Positions 7,023 through 18,320 of a DNA stretch of 64,000 nt are shown here, one piece after another. Numbering within the stretch: the stretch's first letter is position 1; each line of letters begins with the position of its first letter. Origin of the DNA: Tistlia consotensis USBA 355 (GTDB lineage: Bacteria; Pseudomonadota; Alphaproteobacteria; Kiloniellales; DSM-21159). The DNA lies in contig NZ_FWZX01000004.1 in assembly GCF_900177295.1 (NCBI RefSeq), forward strand, positions 62,001-126,000, given 5' to 3'. A program made the translations under genes and the position numbers. The notes beneath the pieces are model-generated. The model was given only the letters and a program-made list of their open reading frames with translations. It was not told the origin of the DNA and ran no database searches.

Positions 7023-9155
7023 CTACGCCCGGCCGAACACCTCGAGCAGGAAGGCGTAGGTCAGCGCGACCTCCTTCAGCTTGTCGAAGCGGCCCGAGGC
7101 GCCGCCGTGGCCGGCCTCCATGTAGGTGCGCAGCAGCAGCAGCTGGTCGTCGGTCTTGAGGGCGCGCAGCTTCGCGACCCACTTGGCCGGCTCCCAGTAG
7201 GTGACGCGCGGGTCGGTCAGGCCGGCCGTGACGAGCAGGTGCGGATAGCCGTGGCGGCCGACGTTGTCGTAGGGGCTGTAGCCGCGGATCCGCGCGAAGG
7301 CCTCGGCGTCGGTGATCGGGTTGCCCCACTCCGGCCACTCGGGCGGGGTCAGGGGCAGGGTCTCGTCGAGCATGGTGTTGAGCGTGTCGACGAAGGGCAC
7401 GTCGGCGACCGCGGCCTTGAAGAGCTCGGGCGCCCGGTTCAGCACGGCGCCGACCAGCAGGCCGCCGGCGCTGCCGCCCATGATCGAGATCTCGCCCTTC
7501 CGGGCGAGGCCGCGGGCGATCAGGCTGCGGGCGACCGCGACGAAGTCGTCGAAGGAGTTGGTCTTCTGCTCCAGCTTGCCGTTGCGGTACCAGCGCCAGC
7601 CCTTGTCCATGCCGCCGCGGATGTGCGCGATGACGTAGACGAAGCCGCGGTCGACCAGGCTGAAGCGGTTGGTCACGAAGTTCGCCGGCACGGCGATGCC
7701 GTAGGCGCCGTAGCCGTAGAGCAGCACCGGCGCCGAGCCGTCGAGCGGCGTGTCGGCCCGGTGCAGCAGGGTCACCGGAATCTCCTCGCCGTCCTCGGCC
7801 AGGGCATGGAAGCGCTCGACCCGGTAGGCCGCGGCATCGTGGCCGCTCGGCACCTCCTGCTCCTTGAGCAGGCTGCGCTCGCGGCTCTCCAGGTCGTAGG
7901 CGTAGGTCTGCGCCGGCGTGGTCGGCGAGGAATAGACGAAGCGCAGGGCCGTGGTGTCGTAGGCGGCGCTCGGATCGATGCCCAGGCTGTAGGCCGCCTC
8001 CTCGAAGCCGATGCGGTGACTGGCGCCGTCGGCGAGGCGCAGCACGGTCAGGCGCGGCAGGGCGTCGACCCGCTCGAGCAGCACCAGGTGCTCCCTGAAG
8101 CACTCCATGCCCAGGCGCAGCGTGCCGGGCTCGTGGGGCAGCAGGTCGCGCCAGCTCGAGCGGCCGGGCGCCGCGAGCGGCGCCGCCATCAGCTTGAAGT
8201 CCTCGGCACCGTCCAGGTTGGTCAGGATCAGCAGGCGGTCGCGCGGCGCGTCGTGCTGGATCGAGTAGCGCAGGTCGGGCTCGCGGGCGGCGACCAGCAG
8301 AGGCTCGCCCGCCGGCCGCCAGGCGTCGAGCAGCCGGATCTCGCTGGTCGCGTGGTCGTGGCTGTCGATCAGGATCAGCTCGCGGCTGTCGGTGAGGGCG
8401 ACGCCGAGGAAGAAGCCGGGATCCTTCTCCTCGTAGACCAGCACGTCCTCGGCCGGGTCGCCGCCCAGGCGGTGGCGCAGCACCTGGCAGGGCCGGTGGT
8501 GGTCGTCGAGCCGGGTATAGAACAGCGTCTCGCCGTCGGCCGCCCAGGCCAGCGAGCCGGAGGCGCTGGCGATCCGGTCCGGCAGCAGGCTGCCGCTCGC
8601 CATGTCGAGCACCCGGATCTCGAAGAACTCCGAGCCGTTCAGGTCGACGGCATAGGCGAGGTGCCGATGGTCGCGGCTGTGGCTGGCGCCGCCGAGGGCG
8701 AAGAAGGGATGGCCCTCGGCCTCGCGGTTGCCGTCGAGCAGCACCTCTTCGCCGGCGCCGTCCGCCGCGCCGGTCGGCCGGCGCACCAGAAGCGGATAGT
8801 CGCCGCCGGCGACGAAGCGGACGAAGTACTCCCAGGGCCCGTCGGGGTCCGGGACCGAATCGTCGTGCTCCTTGATCCGGCCCTTGAGCTCGGCGAAGAG
8901 CGTCTCGCGCAGGGCCCCGGTGCCGGCCAGCGCCGCCTCGGTATAGGCGTTCTCCGCCTCCAGGTAGGCACGGATGTCGGGCTGCAGCACCGAGGGGTCG
9001 CGCATCACCTGCTGCCACTGCGGGTCGCGCAGCCAGGCGTAGTCGTCGCTCAGCTCGACGCCGTGGACCGTCCGGCGGGTCGGGCGCCGCTCGGCGACCG
9101 GCGGGGTCGGCGCGCCGGCCACGGCCTCAGTAGCCCCGGCCGCGGTCGACGGCAT
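7023..9155 (-). CDS. ptrB: Oligopeptidase B (protease II), S9A prolyl-oligopeptidase family
   Basis: This 710-residue protein has the normal length for oligopeptidase B, a cytosolic serine peptidase that cuts short peptides after Arg or Lys. The N-terminal part is a seven-bladed beta-propeller-type region. The C-terminal alpha/beta hydrolase domain shows LYGYGAYG, the nucleophile elbow GGSAGG, and the His-bearing HGGASGR near the end; the Asp would lie in the TAGLTDPRV region. ATG 9155 overlaps the 3' end of the upstream dehydrogenase by 29 bases, so the two genes are probably co-transcribed. No signal peptide is visible. Confidence 0.93.
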   Translation of the reverse strand: MPSTAAGATEAVAGAPTPPVAERRPTRRTVHGVELSDDYAWLRDPQWQQVMRDPSVLQPDIRAYLEAENAYTEAALAGTGALRETLFAELKGRIKEHDDSVPDPDGPWEYFVRFVAGGDYPLLVRRPTGAADGAGEEVLLDGNREAEGHPFFALGGASHSRDHRHLAYAVDLNGSEFFEIRVLDMASGSLLPDRIASASGSLAWAADGETLFYTRLDDHHRPCQVLRHRLGGDPAEDVLVYEEKDPGFFLGVALTDSRELILIDSHDHATSEIRLLDAWRPAGEPLLVAAREPDLRYSIQHDAPRDRLLILTNLDGAEDFKLMAAPLAAPGRSSWRDLLPHEPGTLRLGMECFREHLVLLERVDALPRLTVLRLADGASHRIGFEEAAYSLGIDPSAAYDTTALRFVYSSPTTPAQTYAYDLESRERSLLKEQEVPSGHDAAAYRVERFHALAEDGEEIPVTLLHRADTPLDGSAPVLLYGYGAYGIAVPANFVTNRFSLVDRGFVYVIAHIRGGMDKGWRWYRNGKLEQKTNSFDDFVAVARSLIARGLARKGEISIMGGSAGGLLVGAVLNRAPELFKAAVADVPFVDTLNTMLDETLPLTPPEWPEWGNPITDAEAFARIRGYSPYDNVGRHGYPHLLVTAGLTDPRVTYWEPAKWVAKLRALKTDDQLLLLRTYMEAGHGGASGRFDKLKEVALTYAFLLEVFGRA

Positions 9156-10074
9156 TGAGCGGCGGCTCGCCGCGCTCGATGCGCCGGATGTTCTCGACGA
9201 CGGCCTCGGCGGCGGTATCGGGGAGCGTCATCGAGGCGACGTGCGGCGTGACGACGACCCGCTCGTGGCGCCAGAAGGGCGAGTCCCCGGGCAGCGGCTC
9301 CCGGGCGAAGACGTCGAGCGTCGCCGAGTCGATCTGGCCCGACTCGAGCGCCGCCAGCAGGTCGGCCTCGACCAGGTGCTCGCCGCGCCCGACGTTGATC
9401 AGGCTGGCGCCGGCCGGCAGCTTGGCGAAGGTCTCGGCATCGAGGATGCCGCGGGTCTCGTCGGTCAGCGGCAGCAGGTTGACCAGGATCTCCGTGCGCG
9501 CCAGGAAGGCGTCGAGCCCGGCCGCGCCGGAATAGGAGGCGACGCCTGGGATCTCCTTCGGCGAGCGGCTCCAGCCGGCGACGTCGAGGCGCAGGCCCGC
9601 CAGCTTCGCGGCGGCGTCGCTGCCGAGCTGGCCGAGGCCCAGGATGCCGACCCTGCGGTCCCAGGCGGCGACGGGCGGCAGCTCCTCCCAGACCCCGGCG
9701 CGCTGCTGGGCGCGGTAGTCGAACATGCGGCGGTGGTGGAAGAGCACCTGCATGACCACGTACTCGGTCATGCCGGCGGTCAGGCCGCGCTCGACCATGC
9801 GCACCACCGGCACCCCGGCCGGCAGCTCGGGATCTCGGAAGATGTGGTCGATGCCGGCGCCCAGCGAGAAGATCGCCTTGAGGTTCGGCAGGCGCTTCAG
9901 CACGCCCGTCGGCGGCTTCCAGACCAGGGCGTAGTCGATCGCCGAGAGGTCGCCCCCGGGCGCGGCGGCACCGCTCGGCCAGACCTCGACCTGGAGATCC
10001 GGCTGGTGCTTCTGCAGGGCCGCCGTCCAGAGGTCGGCGCGGTCGAGGTCGGACTTGAACAGCAGCTTGGTCAT
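9127..10074 (-). CDS. ghrA: D-2-hydroxyacid dehydrogenase, glyoxylate/hydroxypyruvate reductase A type
   Basis: This 315-residue cytosolic NAD(P)H-dependent enzyme reduces glyoxylate or hydroxypyruvate in the GhrA subfamily. It has the nucleotide-binding motif GILGLGQLGS followed by GWSRSPK, where the basic residues suggest NADPH preference. Further on are NVGRGEHLVEADL and TLDVFAREPLP with the catalytic-region Arg and Glu, and TPHVAS with the catalytic His. SLGAGIDH in the N-terminal domain is typical for GhrA. It overlaps ptrB, its downstream neighbour. The exact physiological substrate is not decidable from sequence. Confidence 0.88.
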   Translation of the reverse strand: MTKLLFKSDLDRADLWTAALQKHQPDLQVEVWPSGAAAPGGDLSAIDYALVWKPPTGVLKRLPNLKAIFSLGAGIDHIFRDPELPAGVPVVRMVERGLTAGMTEYVVMQVLFHHRRMFDYRAQQRAGVWEELPPVAAWDRRVGILGLGQLGSDAAAKLAGLRLDVAGWSRSPKEIPGVASYSGAAGLDAFLARTEILVNLLPLTDETRGILDAETFAKLPAGASLINVGRGEHLVEADLLAALESGQIDSATLDVFAREPLPGDSPFWRHERVVVTPHVASMTLPDTAAEAVVENIRRIERGEPPLNAVDRGRGY

Positions 10075-10086
10075 GGCCGGCGCAGC

Positions 10087-11744
<1,658 letters not shown>

Positions 11745-11748
<4 letters not shown>

Positions 11749-12887
11749 CGGCCGGCTCCCGCGCCCGCCGGACGCGCCTGCAGCTCCTCGGCCGCGTGCT
11801 CGGGCGGCGGCGCCGTGTCGGCGAAGAGCTTGCGCGGATCGAAGGCGTCGCGCACCGCCTCGCCGACGAAGATCAGCAGGCTCAGCATGATCGCGATGAC
11901 GAAGAAGCCGGTGAGGCCCAGCCAGGGCGCCTGCAGGTTCGCCTTGCCCTGGGCCAGCAGCTCGCCGAGCGAGGCCGAGCCGGGCGGCAGGCCGACCCCG
12001 AGGAAGTCGAGCGCGGTCAGGGCGGTGACCGAGCCGGCCAGGGTGAAGGGCACGAAGGTCAGGGTCGCGACCATGGCGTTGGGCAGCACGTGGCGGAAGA
12101 TGATCGTCAGGTTGGCGACGCCGAGCGCCCGGCTGGCGCGGATGAAGTCGAGATTGCGCGCGCGCAGGAACTCGGCGCGCACGACGCCGACGAAGCCGAG
12201 CCAGGTGAACAGCAGCAGCACGATCAGCAGCCACCAGAAGGTCGGCTCGACGACGCTGGCGATGATGATCAGGATGTAGAGCTGCGGCATCGAGGACCAG
12301 ATCTCGATGAAGCGCTGGCCGATCAGGTCGAGCCAGCCGCCGTAGTAGCCCTGCAGGGCGCCGGCGCTGACCCCGATCATGGCCGAGAGCGCGGTCAGCA
12401 CGACGCCGAACAGCACGGAGATGCGGAAGCCGTAGATCAGCCGCGCCGCGACGTCGCGGGCCTGGTCGTCGGTGCCGAGCCAGTGATCGCCGCTGGGCGG
12501 CGTCGGCGCCGGCGCCGGCAGGTTCCAGGCGACCGTGCGGTAGCTGTAGGGGATCGGCGGCTCGAGCATCCAGCCGTGGCTGTCGATCAGCCGGCGCACC
12601 GTCGGATCGGTGTAGTCGGTCTCGGTCGGCAGCTGGCCGCCGAAGGTCGTCTCCGGATAGGACCGGAAGATCGGGAAGTAGGGCTGGCCGTCGTACATCA
12701 CCAGGAACGGCCGGTCGTTGGCGATGACCTCGGCGAACAGCGAGACGACGAACAGCAGCAGGAAGATCCAGAGCGCCCAGAAGCCGCGCCGGTTGGCCTT
12801 GAAGTTGGCCAGGCGCCGGTGGTCGAGCGGCGTCAGCTCGAAGCCGAGGAAGCGGGTCTTGCCGGGTGCCGCCTGCCGTGCCGCCAT
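11745..12887 (-). CDS. yejE: Peptide ABC transporter permease YejE
   Basis: This 380-residue inner-membrane permease of the DppC/OppC type has an N-terminal segment LTPLDHRRLANFKANRRG followed by a membrane helix. A long periplasmic loop with HGWMLEPPIPYSY and GTDDQARDV precedes the core of five helices. The EAA-like loop RASRALG is the contact site for the ATPase. It is flanked by yejB (3-base gap) and yejF (4-base overlap), giving a tight operon. Length agrees with the YejE family. Confidence 0.92.
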
Positions 12888-12890
12888 GGC

Positions 12891-14012
12891 TCAGACCTCC
12901 CGGCTCTCGAAGTCGATGCGCGGGTCGATCAGCGTGTAGGTCATGTCGGTGACGATGCCCATGACCAGGCCCATCAGGGTGAAGACGTAGAGCGTGCCGA
13001 GCACGACCGGGTAGTCGCGCTGGAACACCGCCTCGAAGCCGAGCCGGCCGAGGCCGTCGAGCGAGAAGATCACCTCGATCAGCACCGAGCCGGTGAACAG
13101 CATGCCGATCAGCTGGCCGGGGAAGCCGGCGATGACGATCAGCATGGCGTTGCGGAAGACGTGGCCGTAGAGCACGCGCCGCTCGGTCAGGCCCTTGGCC
13201 CGGGCGGTGGTCACGTACTGCTGGTTGATCTGGTCCATGAAGGAGTTCTTGGTCAGCATGGTCAGCGCCGCGAAGCCGCCGATCGAGAGCGCCAGGATCG
13301 GCAGCACCAGGTGCCAGAAGTAGTCGAGCACCTTGTCGGGCAGCGAGAGCTGGTGCCAGTTCTCCGAGACCAGGCCGCGCAAGGGGAACCAGTCGAGGTA
13401 CTGGCCGCCGGCGAAGACGACCAGCAGGAACACCGCGAAGAGGAAGCCGGGCACGGCCGTGCCGACGACCACGACGCCCGAGGTCCAGGCGTCGAACTCG
13501 CTGCCGTCGCGCACCGCCTTGGCGACGCCGAGGGGAATCGAGATCAGGTAGATGATCAGGGTCGACCAGACGCCGAGCGAGATCGAGACCGGCATCTTGT
13601 CGAGGATCAGGCTGAAGACCGGGCGGTCGCGGAAGAAGGAGTCGCCGAAGTCGAAGACCAGGTAGTTGCGCATCATGATCAGGAAGCGCTCGCCCATCGG
13701 CTTGTCGAGGCCGAACTGCTTCTCCAGCTCGGCGACGAACTGCGGATCGAGGCCCTGGGCGCCGCGGTAGTCGCCGCGCGGGCCGGCGCCCTGGCCGCCC
13801 TGGCCGCCGCCGGAGGGCGCCGGCGCGCCGAGGTCGCCGGCCCCGGTCTGGGTGATGCGCTGGGTGATCGCGCCGCCGGTGCCGGTCAGCTTGGCGATGA
13901 TCTGCTCGACCGGGCCGCCGGGCAGGAACTGCAGCACCACGAAGTTGACCAGCATGATGACGAACAGGGTCGGCACCAGGAGCAGCAGACGCCGGACCAG
14001 ATAGGCTGCCAT
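12891..14012 (-). CDS. yejB: Peptide ABC transporter permease YejB
   Basis: This 373-residue permease of the DppB/OppB type has the usual N-terminal helix (YLVRRLLLLVPTLFVI), then a large periplasmic loop with a Gly/Ala/Pro-rich insert and YRGAQGLDP. The last part is the permease core with TARAKGLTERRV as the ATPase-contact loop. It pairs with YejE to form the membrane pore. It lies 16 bases downstream of yejA and 3 bases upstream of yejE on the minus strand. Confidence 0.92.
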   Translation of the reverse strand: MAAYLVRRLLLLVPTLFVIMLVNFVVLQFLPGGPVEQIIAKLTGTGGAITQRITQTGAGDLGAPAPSGGGQGGQGAGPRGDYRGAQGLDPQFVAELEKQFGLDKPMGERFLIMMRNYLVFDFGDSFFRDRPVFSLILDKMPVSISLGVWSTLIIYLISIPLGVAKAVRDGSEFDAWTSGVVVVGTAVPGFLFAVFLLVVFAGGQYLDWFPLRGLVSENWHQLSLPDKVLDYFWHLVLPILALSIGGFAALTMLTKNSFMDQINQQYVTTARAKGLTERRVLYGHVFRNAMLIVIAGFPGQLIGMLFTGSVLIEVIFSLDGLGRLGFEAVFQRDYPVVLGTLYVFTLMGLVMGIVTDMTYTLIDPRIDFESREV

Positions 14013-14028
14013 CGCTTCCGCTCCCCCG

Positions 14029-16131
14029 CTATTTCCGGCCGCCGGTCACGGCGCGCCGGGCGACCCAGCCGCCGACCAGCAGCAGGCCGGCCAGCAGCGC
14101 GATGATCACGCTGGGGCTCGGGCCGCGCCGCTCGGCGCTCGCCCCGCCGCCCTTGTCCTGGTCCTGCGCCTGGCTCTCGCGCGCCTGCAGCGCCGCCGCC
14201 TTGGCCGCGTCGTACCACCAGTAGTCGATCGCGGTGCCGTCCTTCGGCGTGACCTCCGGGCGCGAATACTTGTCCCAGTAGAGGATCCGGTCCATGGCCA
14301 GGTGCCAGGCCGGGATCACGTACTGGCCCCAGAGCAGCACGCGGTCCAGGGCCCGGGTCCGCGCGACCAGGCTCTCGCGGTCCGGCGCGTTGATCACCAG
14401 GTCGACCAGCTTGTCGACCACCGGGCTCTCGATGCCCGCGTAGTTCTGCGAGCCCTGCCGCTTGGCCGACTCGCTGGTCCAGTAGTTGCGCTGCTCGTTG
14501 CCCGGCGAGTCCGACTCGCCCCAGCCCAGCGAGATCATGTCGTAGTCGAAGGACCGCAGGCGGTTGATGTACTGGGACTGGTCGACCAGCCGCACGTTGG
14601 CGTCGATGCCGAGCCGCTTCAGGTTGCGGGTGAAGGGCAGGACGATGCGCTCGAAGGCCTGCTGGGTCAGCAGGATCTCGAAGCGGAAGGGCTGGCGCGT
14701 CTTCTCGTTCACCAGCTTCAGGCTCTTCGGATCGACGACCCAGCCGGCCTGCTTCAGCAGGGCGAGCGCCTTCAGCAGGTTGGCGCGCGGCCAGCCGGTG
14801 CCGTCGGTCTCGGGCACGGTGAAGGGCTTGTCGAAGACCTCGGCCGGCAGCTGGTCGCGGAAGCGGTCCAGCACCTCCAGCTCCTGGCCTTCGGGCAGGC
14901 CGCGCGAGGCCAGCTCGGAGTTGCTGAAGTAGCTCCTGGTCCGGGTGTACTGGCCGAAGAACAGGACCTTGTTGGTCCATTCGAAGTCGAAGGCGTAGCC
15001 CAGCGCCTCGCGCACCCGCGGATCCTGGAAGAGCGGCCGGCGGGTGTTGAAGATGAAGGCCTGCATGCCGGTCGGCCGCTGGTTCGGGACCTCGGCCTTG
15101 ATCAGCCAGCCGTTGCGCACCGCGGGGACGTCGTAGTCGAGCGCCCAGGCCTTGGCCTGGTTCTCCTCGCGGTAGTCGATCGAGCCCGACTTCAGCGCCT
15201 CGCGGATCACCGTCGCGTCGAGGAAGAAGTCCGTGCGGATGCGGTCGAAGTTCTCGGTGCCGACGCGCACCGGCAGGTCCTTGCCCCAGTAGTCCTTGAC
15301 CCGCTCCTGGACGTAGTAGCGGCCGGGCTCGAATTTGGTGATCTTGTAGGGCCCGCTGGTCAGCGGCGGCTCCAGGGTCGTCGCGCCGAAGTCCCGGCTC
15401 TCCCAGTAGTGCTTGGGAATGATCGGCATCTGGCCGACGATCAGCGGCAGCTCGCGGTTGCCCTTCTCGTTGAAGGTGAACTTGACGCTGCGCGGCCCGA
15501 CCTTCTCGGCCTTCTGCACGGCCCTGTAGTAGTAGCGATAGAAGGGCTGGCCCTTGGCCTTCAGGGTCTCCAGCGAATAGATGACGTCCTCGACCGTGAT
15601 CGGCTCGCCGTCGTGCCAGTGCGCCTCGGGGCGCAGATGGAAGATCACCCAGGAGCGGTCGAGCGGCCATTCCAGCGATTCGGCGATCAGCCCGTACTCG
15701 GTGAAGGCCTCGTCGGCCGAGGGCGTCAGCAGCGTCTCGTAGGCGACGCCGGCCGGATTGCCCTTGTCGTTGTAGGGGTTGAAGCTGTCGAAGGTGCCCT
15801 CGGCGGCCAGGCGGATCTCGCCGCCCTTGGGCGCGTCGGGATTGACGTAGTCGAAGTGCTTGAAGCCGGGCCCGTACTTCGGCTCGCCGTGCATGGCGAT
15901 GGCGTGGGCCCTGATGACAACCGGGCCGAGCGGCTGGCTGTCGACCGCGGCGACCGGCACCGGCGGCGGCGCCTCGCCCGGCTTCGCGCCCTCGGCGAGC
16001 GCCCGCGGCGCACCGGCGGCGGCGAGCAGCATCAACATGCCGAGTGCGGCGAAACGCAAGGCGCCAGGACCTCCCTGGTGTCCCGGTCGCGAGATCCGGG
16101 TCATCGGATTTCGCATGATCCGGCACACCAA
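14029..16131 (-). CDS. yejA: Peptide ABC transporter periplasmic binding protein YejA, with extra C-terminal membrane helix
   Basis: This 700-residue family-5 extracellular solute-binding protein would capture peptides for YejBEF. The N terminus has a signal sequence (hydrophobic stretch at about residues 27-45 ending in ALA), then YGPGFKHFDYVNP and the family-5 fold. Compared with E. coli YejA (about 600 residues) it is long because of a Gln/Asp/Gly-rich linker and a C-terminal hydrophobic segment (VIIALLAGLLLVGGW) followed by basic residues. That segment would tether the binding protein to the membrane. Start is uncertain: ATG 16131 or ATG 16116. First gene of yejABEF. Confidence 0.9.
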   Translation of the reverse strand: MVCRIMRNPMTRISRPGHQGGPGALRFAALGMLMLLAAAGAPRALAEGAKPGEAPPPVPVAAVDSQPLGPVVIRAHAIAMHGEPKYGPGFKHFDYVNPDAPKGGEIRLAAEGTFDSFNPYNDKGNPAGVAYETLLTPSADEAFTEYGLIAESLEWPLDRSWVIFHLRPEAHWHDGEPITVEDVIYSLETLKAKGQPFYRYYYRAVQKAEKVGPRSVKFTFNEKGNRELPLIVGQMPIIPKHYWESRDFGATTLEPPLTSGPYKITKFEPGRYYVQERVKDYWGKDLPVRVGTENFDRIRTDFFLDATVIREALKSGSIDYREENQAKAWALDYDVPAVRNGWLIKAEVPNQRPTGMQAFIFNTRRPLFQDPRVREALGYAFDFEWTNKVLFFGQYTRTRSYFSNSELASRGLPEGQELEVLDRFRDQLPAEVFDKPFTVPETDGTGWPRANLLKALALLKQAGWVVDPKSLKLVNEKTRQPFRFEILLTQQAFERIVLPFTRNLKRLGIDANVRLVDQSQYINRLRSFDYDMISLGWGESDSPGNEQRNYWTSESAKRQGSQNYAGIESPVVDKLVDLVINAPDRESLVARTRALDRVLLWGQYVIPAWHLAMDRILYWDKYSRPEVTPKDGTAIDYWWYDAAKAAALQARESQAQDQDKGGGASAERRGPSPSVIIALLAGLLLVGGWVARRAVTGGRK

Positions 16132-16249
16132 CTTGTTGACCAGTCGGTTCCCCGCAGCACCCTAGCGAAACGCGACGCGGCCACAAGGCCGAAGACCTTT
16201 CCGGCAGATGAGCGTTTCGTCACCCGCCCCCCGGATCGGGCGGCGGCGG

Positions 16250-17065
16250 TCAGCCGGCGAGCCGGCTCAGCGCGGCCGCGTGCAGCGCCGGCGTTGCGGC
16301 GACCAGGATGTCGCCCTTCGAGCCGAGCCCCATCGGCCGGCCCGACCAGTCGGTGACGGTCGCGCCGGCGCCGGTCAGCACCGGCACCAGGGCCATGAAG
16401 TCGTAGGGCTGCAGCTGGTTCTCGCAGACCAGGTCGACGAAGCCGCTGGCGAGCTGGCCGTAGCAGAAGAGGTCGCCGCCGTAGAGCGTCGACTTGACGG
16501 CGCCGCGCAGCCGGTCGAAGGCGGCGAGGCTCTCGCCCTCGAACATCGAGGGCGAGGTGCAGCGCAGGATCGCCTGCTCGAGCCCGCCGACGTCGCGCGT
16601 GCCGACCGCGCGGCTGCCGCGCTCGTCGGTGAAACGGGTCGGCCGGCCGGCGGCGCCGAGCCAGCGCTCGCCGAGAATCGGCATCTCGATGACCCCGAGG
16701 CAGGGTCGGCCGCGCCAGGCCAGGCCGACCAGGGTGCCGAACAGCGGGTTGCCGGTGACGAAGGCGCGGGTGCCGTCGATCGGGTCGAGCACCCAGACCC
16801 ACTCGGCGTCCGTGCGCTCCGAGCCCCACTCCTCGCCGACGATGCCGTGCTGCGGCAGGCGCTCGGCGAGGATCGCCCGCATCACCTGCTCGGCCGCGCG
16901 ATCGGCGACCGTGACGGGCGATTCGTCGGCCTTGTCCTCGATCCGGAAGTCGCCGCGGAACCAGCCGCGGGTCACCGCACTGGCGGCGTCGGCCAGCAGG
17001 CCGGCGACCTCGACGAACGCCTCCGGGACCTCGGGCAGGGCCTCCGGCGGCAGCGGCTGGGACAA
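16250..17065 (-). CDS. hisN: Inositol-monophosphatase family phosphatase, probable histidinol-phosphatase HisN
   Basis: This protein of about 271 residues has the Li-sensitive phosphatase signatures: GEEWG, DPIDGTRAF (metal-binding Asp) and a C-terminal PYDFMALVPVL. Alphaproteobacteria commonly use this family as histidinol-phosphate phosphatase, though inositol or PAP phosphatase activity cannot be excluded. No ATG or GTG lies in frame near the N terminus. TTG 17065, preceded by GGAGCCGGGGG, gives the expected start, 14 bases after the cytochrome gene upstream. The longer frame that reaches back to 18277 is cytochrome coding sequence read out of frame. Confidence 0.82.
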   Translation of the reverse strand: MSQPLPPEALPEVPEAFVEVAGLLADAASAVTRGWFRGDFRIEDKADESPVTVADRAAEQVMRAILAERLPQHGIVGEEWGSERTDAEWVWVLDPIDGTRAFVTGNPLFGTLVGLAWRGRPCLGVIEMPILGERWLGAAGRPTRFTDERGSRAVGTRDVGGLEQAILRCTSPSMFEGESLAAFDRLRGAVKSTLYGGDLFCYGQLASGFVDLVCENQLQPYDFMALVPVLTGAGATVTDWSGRPMGLGSKGDILVAATPALHAAALSRLAG

Positions 17066-17079
17066 GCCCCCGGCTCCGC

Positions 17080-18093
17080 CTACTGCTTCAGCGGCACCGG
17101 GCTGTCCGACTGCTCGCGCAGCCAGGCGACGAGGTCGGCGACCTTGTCGTCCTGCTTCAGGCCGGCGAAGGTCATCTTGGTGCCGGGGACGTGGCCGCGC
17201 GGGTCGTGCAGGAAGCCCCAGAGCCGGTCGTAGGTCCAGGTGTCGCCTGCCTCGTGCAGCTTCTTGAAGGCGTCGGAGTAGTTGAAGTCGTCCTTGTGGG
17301 CGACCGGGCCGCCGACCACGCCCCAGAGGTTCGGCCCGATCTTGTTCGGGCCGCCCTTGGTGAAGTCGTGGCAGGCCTGGCAGACGCGCGCGACCTTGGC
17401 GCCCTTGTCGGCGTCGCCCGCGGCGATCATCTGCTCGGGGCTCTGGCCGCCGGAAGCCGCCGCCTGCTGCTCGCCGCCGCCCGCAGCGGCCGCCGGCGCC
17501 GCCTGCTCGGCCGCGGCGCTCTTGGCGGTGACCTTGTCGATCTCCTCCTGGGTCGGCAGCGGGATCGGGCTGTCGGCGTTCTGGCGCAGGTAGGCGATGA
17601 CGTCGGCGCGGTCCGCGACCTTCTTCATGCCGCCGTAGGTCATCTTGGTCCCGGACATCCACTCGCGCGGGCCGTGGATGAAGTGGTTGAGGTTCTCGTA
17701 GGTCCAGGTGTCGCCGGCCTCGTGGTGCTTCATCATGGCATCGGAGTAGCTGAAGTCCGCCTTGTGGCCCATCGGGCCGACGACGACGCCGTAGAGGTTC
17801 GGGCCGACCTTGTTCGGGCCGCCCTTCTCGAAGGTGTGGCAGGCCTGGCAGGCCCGGGTCAGCTTCTCGCCGTTCGCCGGATCGGCCTTGGCGAGCAGCG
17901 GCAGCACCGGCTCGACCCCGGCCGGCTTGGCCGCCGCCTGGGCGGGCGCCTCGGTCGAGGCGACCTCGATCGGGAAGGCTGCCTTCTCCAGATGGCGGGG
18001 GTGAACGAGAAGGTCCGCGACGAAGCCGGAAAGCATGGCGACCACGCCCGCGGTCAATCCGGCCGCGGCGATCTTGTTCATTTCCAGGGACAT
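17080..18093 (-). CDS. Membrane-anchored cytochrome c with two CycM-type heme domains
   Basis: This 337-residue protein has an N-terminal hydrophobic anchor (about residues 8-30) and two homologous class-I cytochrome c domains. The first has CQACH at residues 82-86 and a GTKMTYGG Met ligand near residue 151. The second has CQACH at 238-242 and GTKMTFAG as its Met ligand region. An Ala/Gln/Gly-rich linker of about 50 residues separates them. CycM-type proteins carry electrons in the periplasm between the bc1 complex and oxidases. Alphaproteobacterial CycM has one domain, so this looks like an internal duplication. Start ATG 18093, with ATG 18081 as alternative. It lies divergent to pheA, a common neighbourhood for cycM. 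Confidence 0.9.
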   Translation of the reverse strand: MSLEMNKIAAAGLTAGVVAMLSGFVADLLVHPRHLEKAAFPIEVASTEAPAQAAAKPAGVEPVLPLLAKADPANGEKLTRACQACHTFEKGGPNKVGPNLYGVVVGPMGHKADFSYSDAMMKHHEAGDTWTYENLNHFIHGPREWMSGTKMTYGGMKKVADRADVIAYLRQNADSPIPLPTQEEIDKVTAKSAAAEQAAPAAAAGGGEQQAAASGGQSPEQMIAAGDADKGAKVARVCQACHDFTKGGPNKIGPNLWGVVGGPVAHKDDFNYSDAFKKLHEAGDTWTYDRLWGFLHDPRGHVPGTKMTFAGLKQDDKVADLVAWLREQSDSPVPLKQ

Positions 18094-18320
18094 CGAGAGT
18101 CCTACCCCTTCTCAGACGACAGCGTATTCCACGACGCGGCGGACAATAGCCGCGCCCCCGACGGCGTTCAATACGATCCCAGCGCGCGCGGAGCAAGGCC
18201 GCGCACCTGGACACCGGGCTTCGAATTGCCGCAGCGCTTCGGCTTTCTCCGGTCGATTGACTTGCGCGCGGCCACACCCCGATACTCCGCGCCCCGCCTC
18301 AGCCCAGGCCCGAGACCGCC

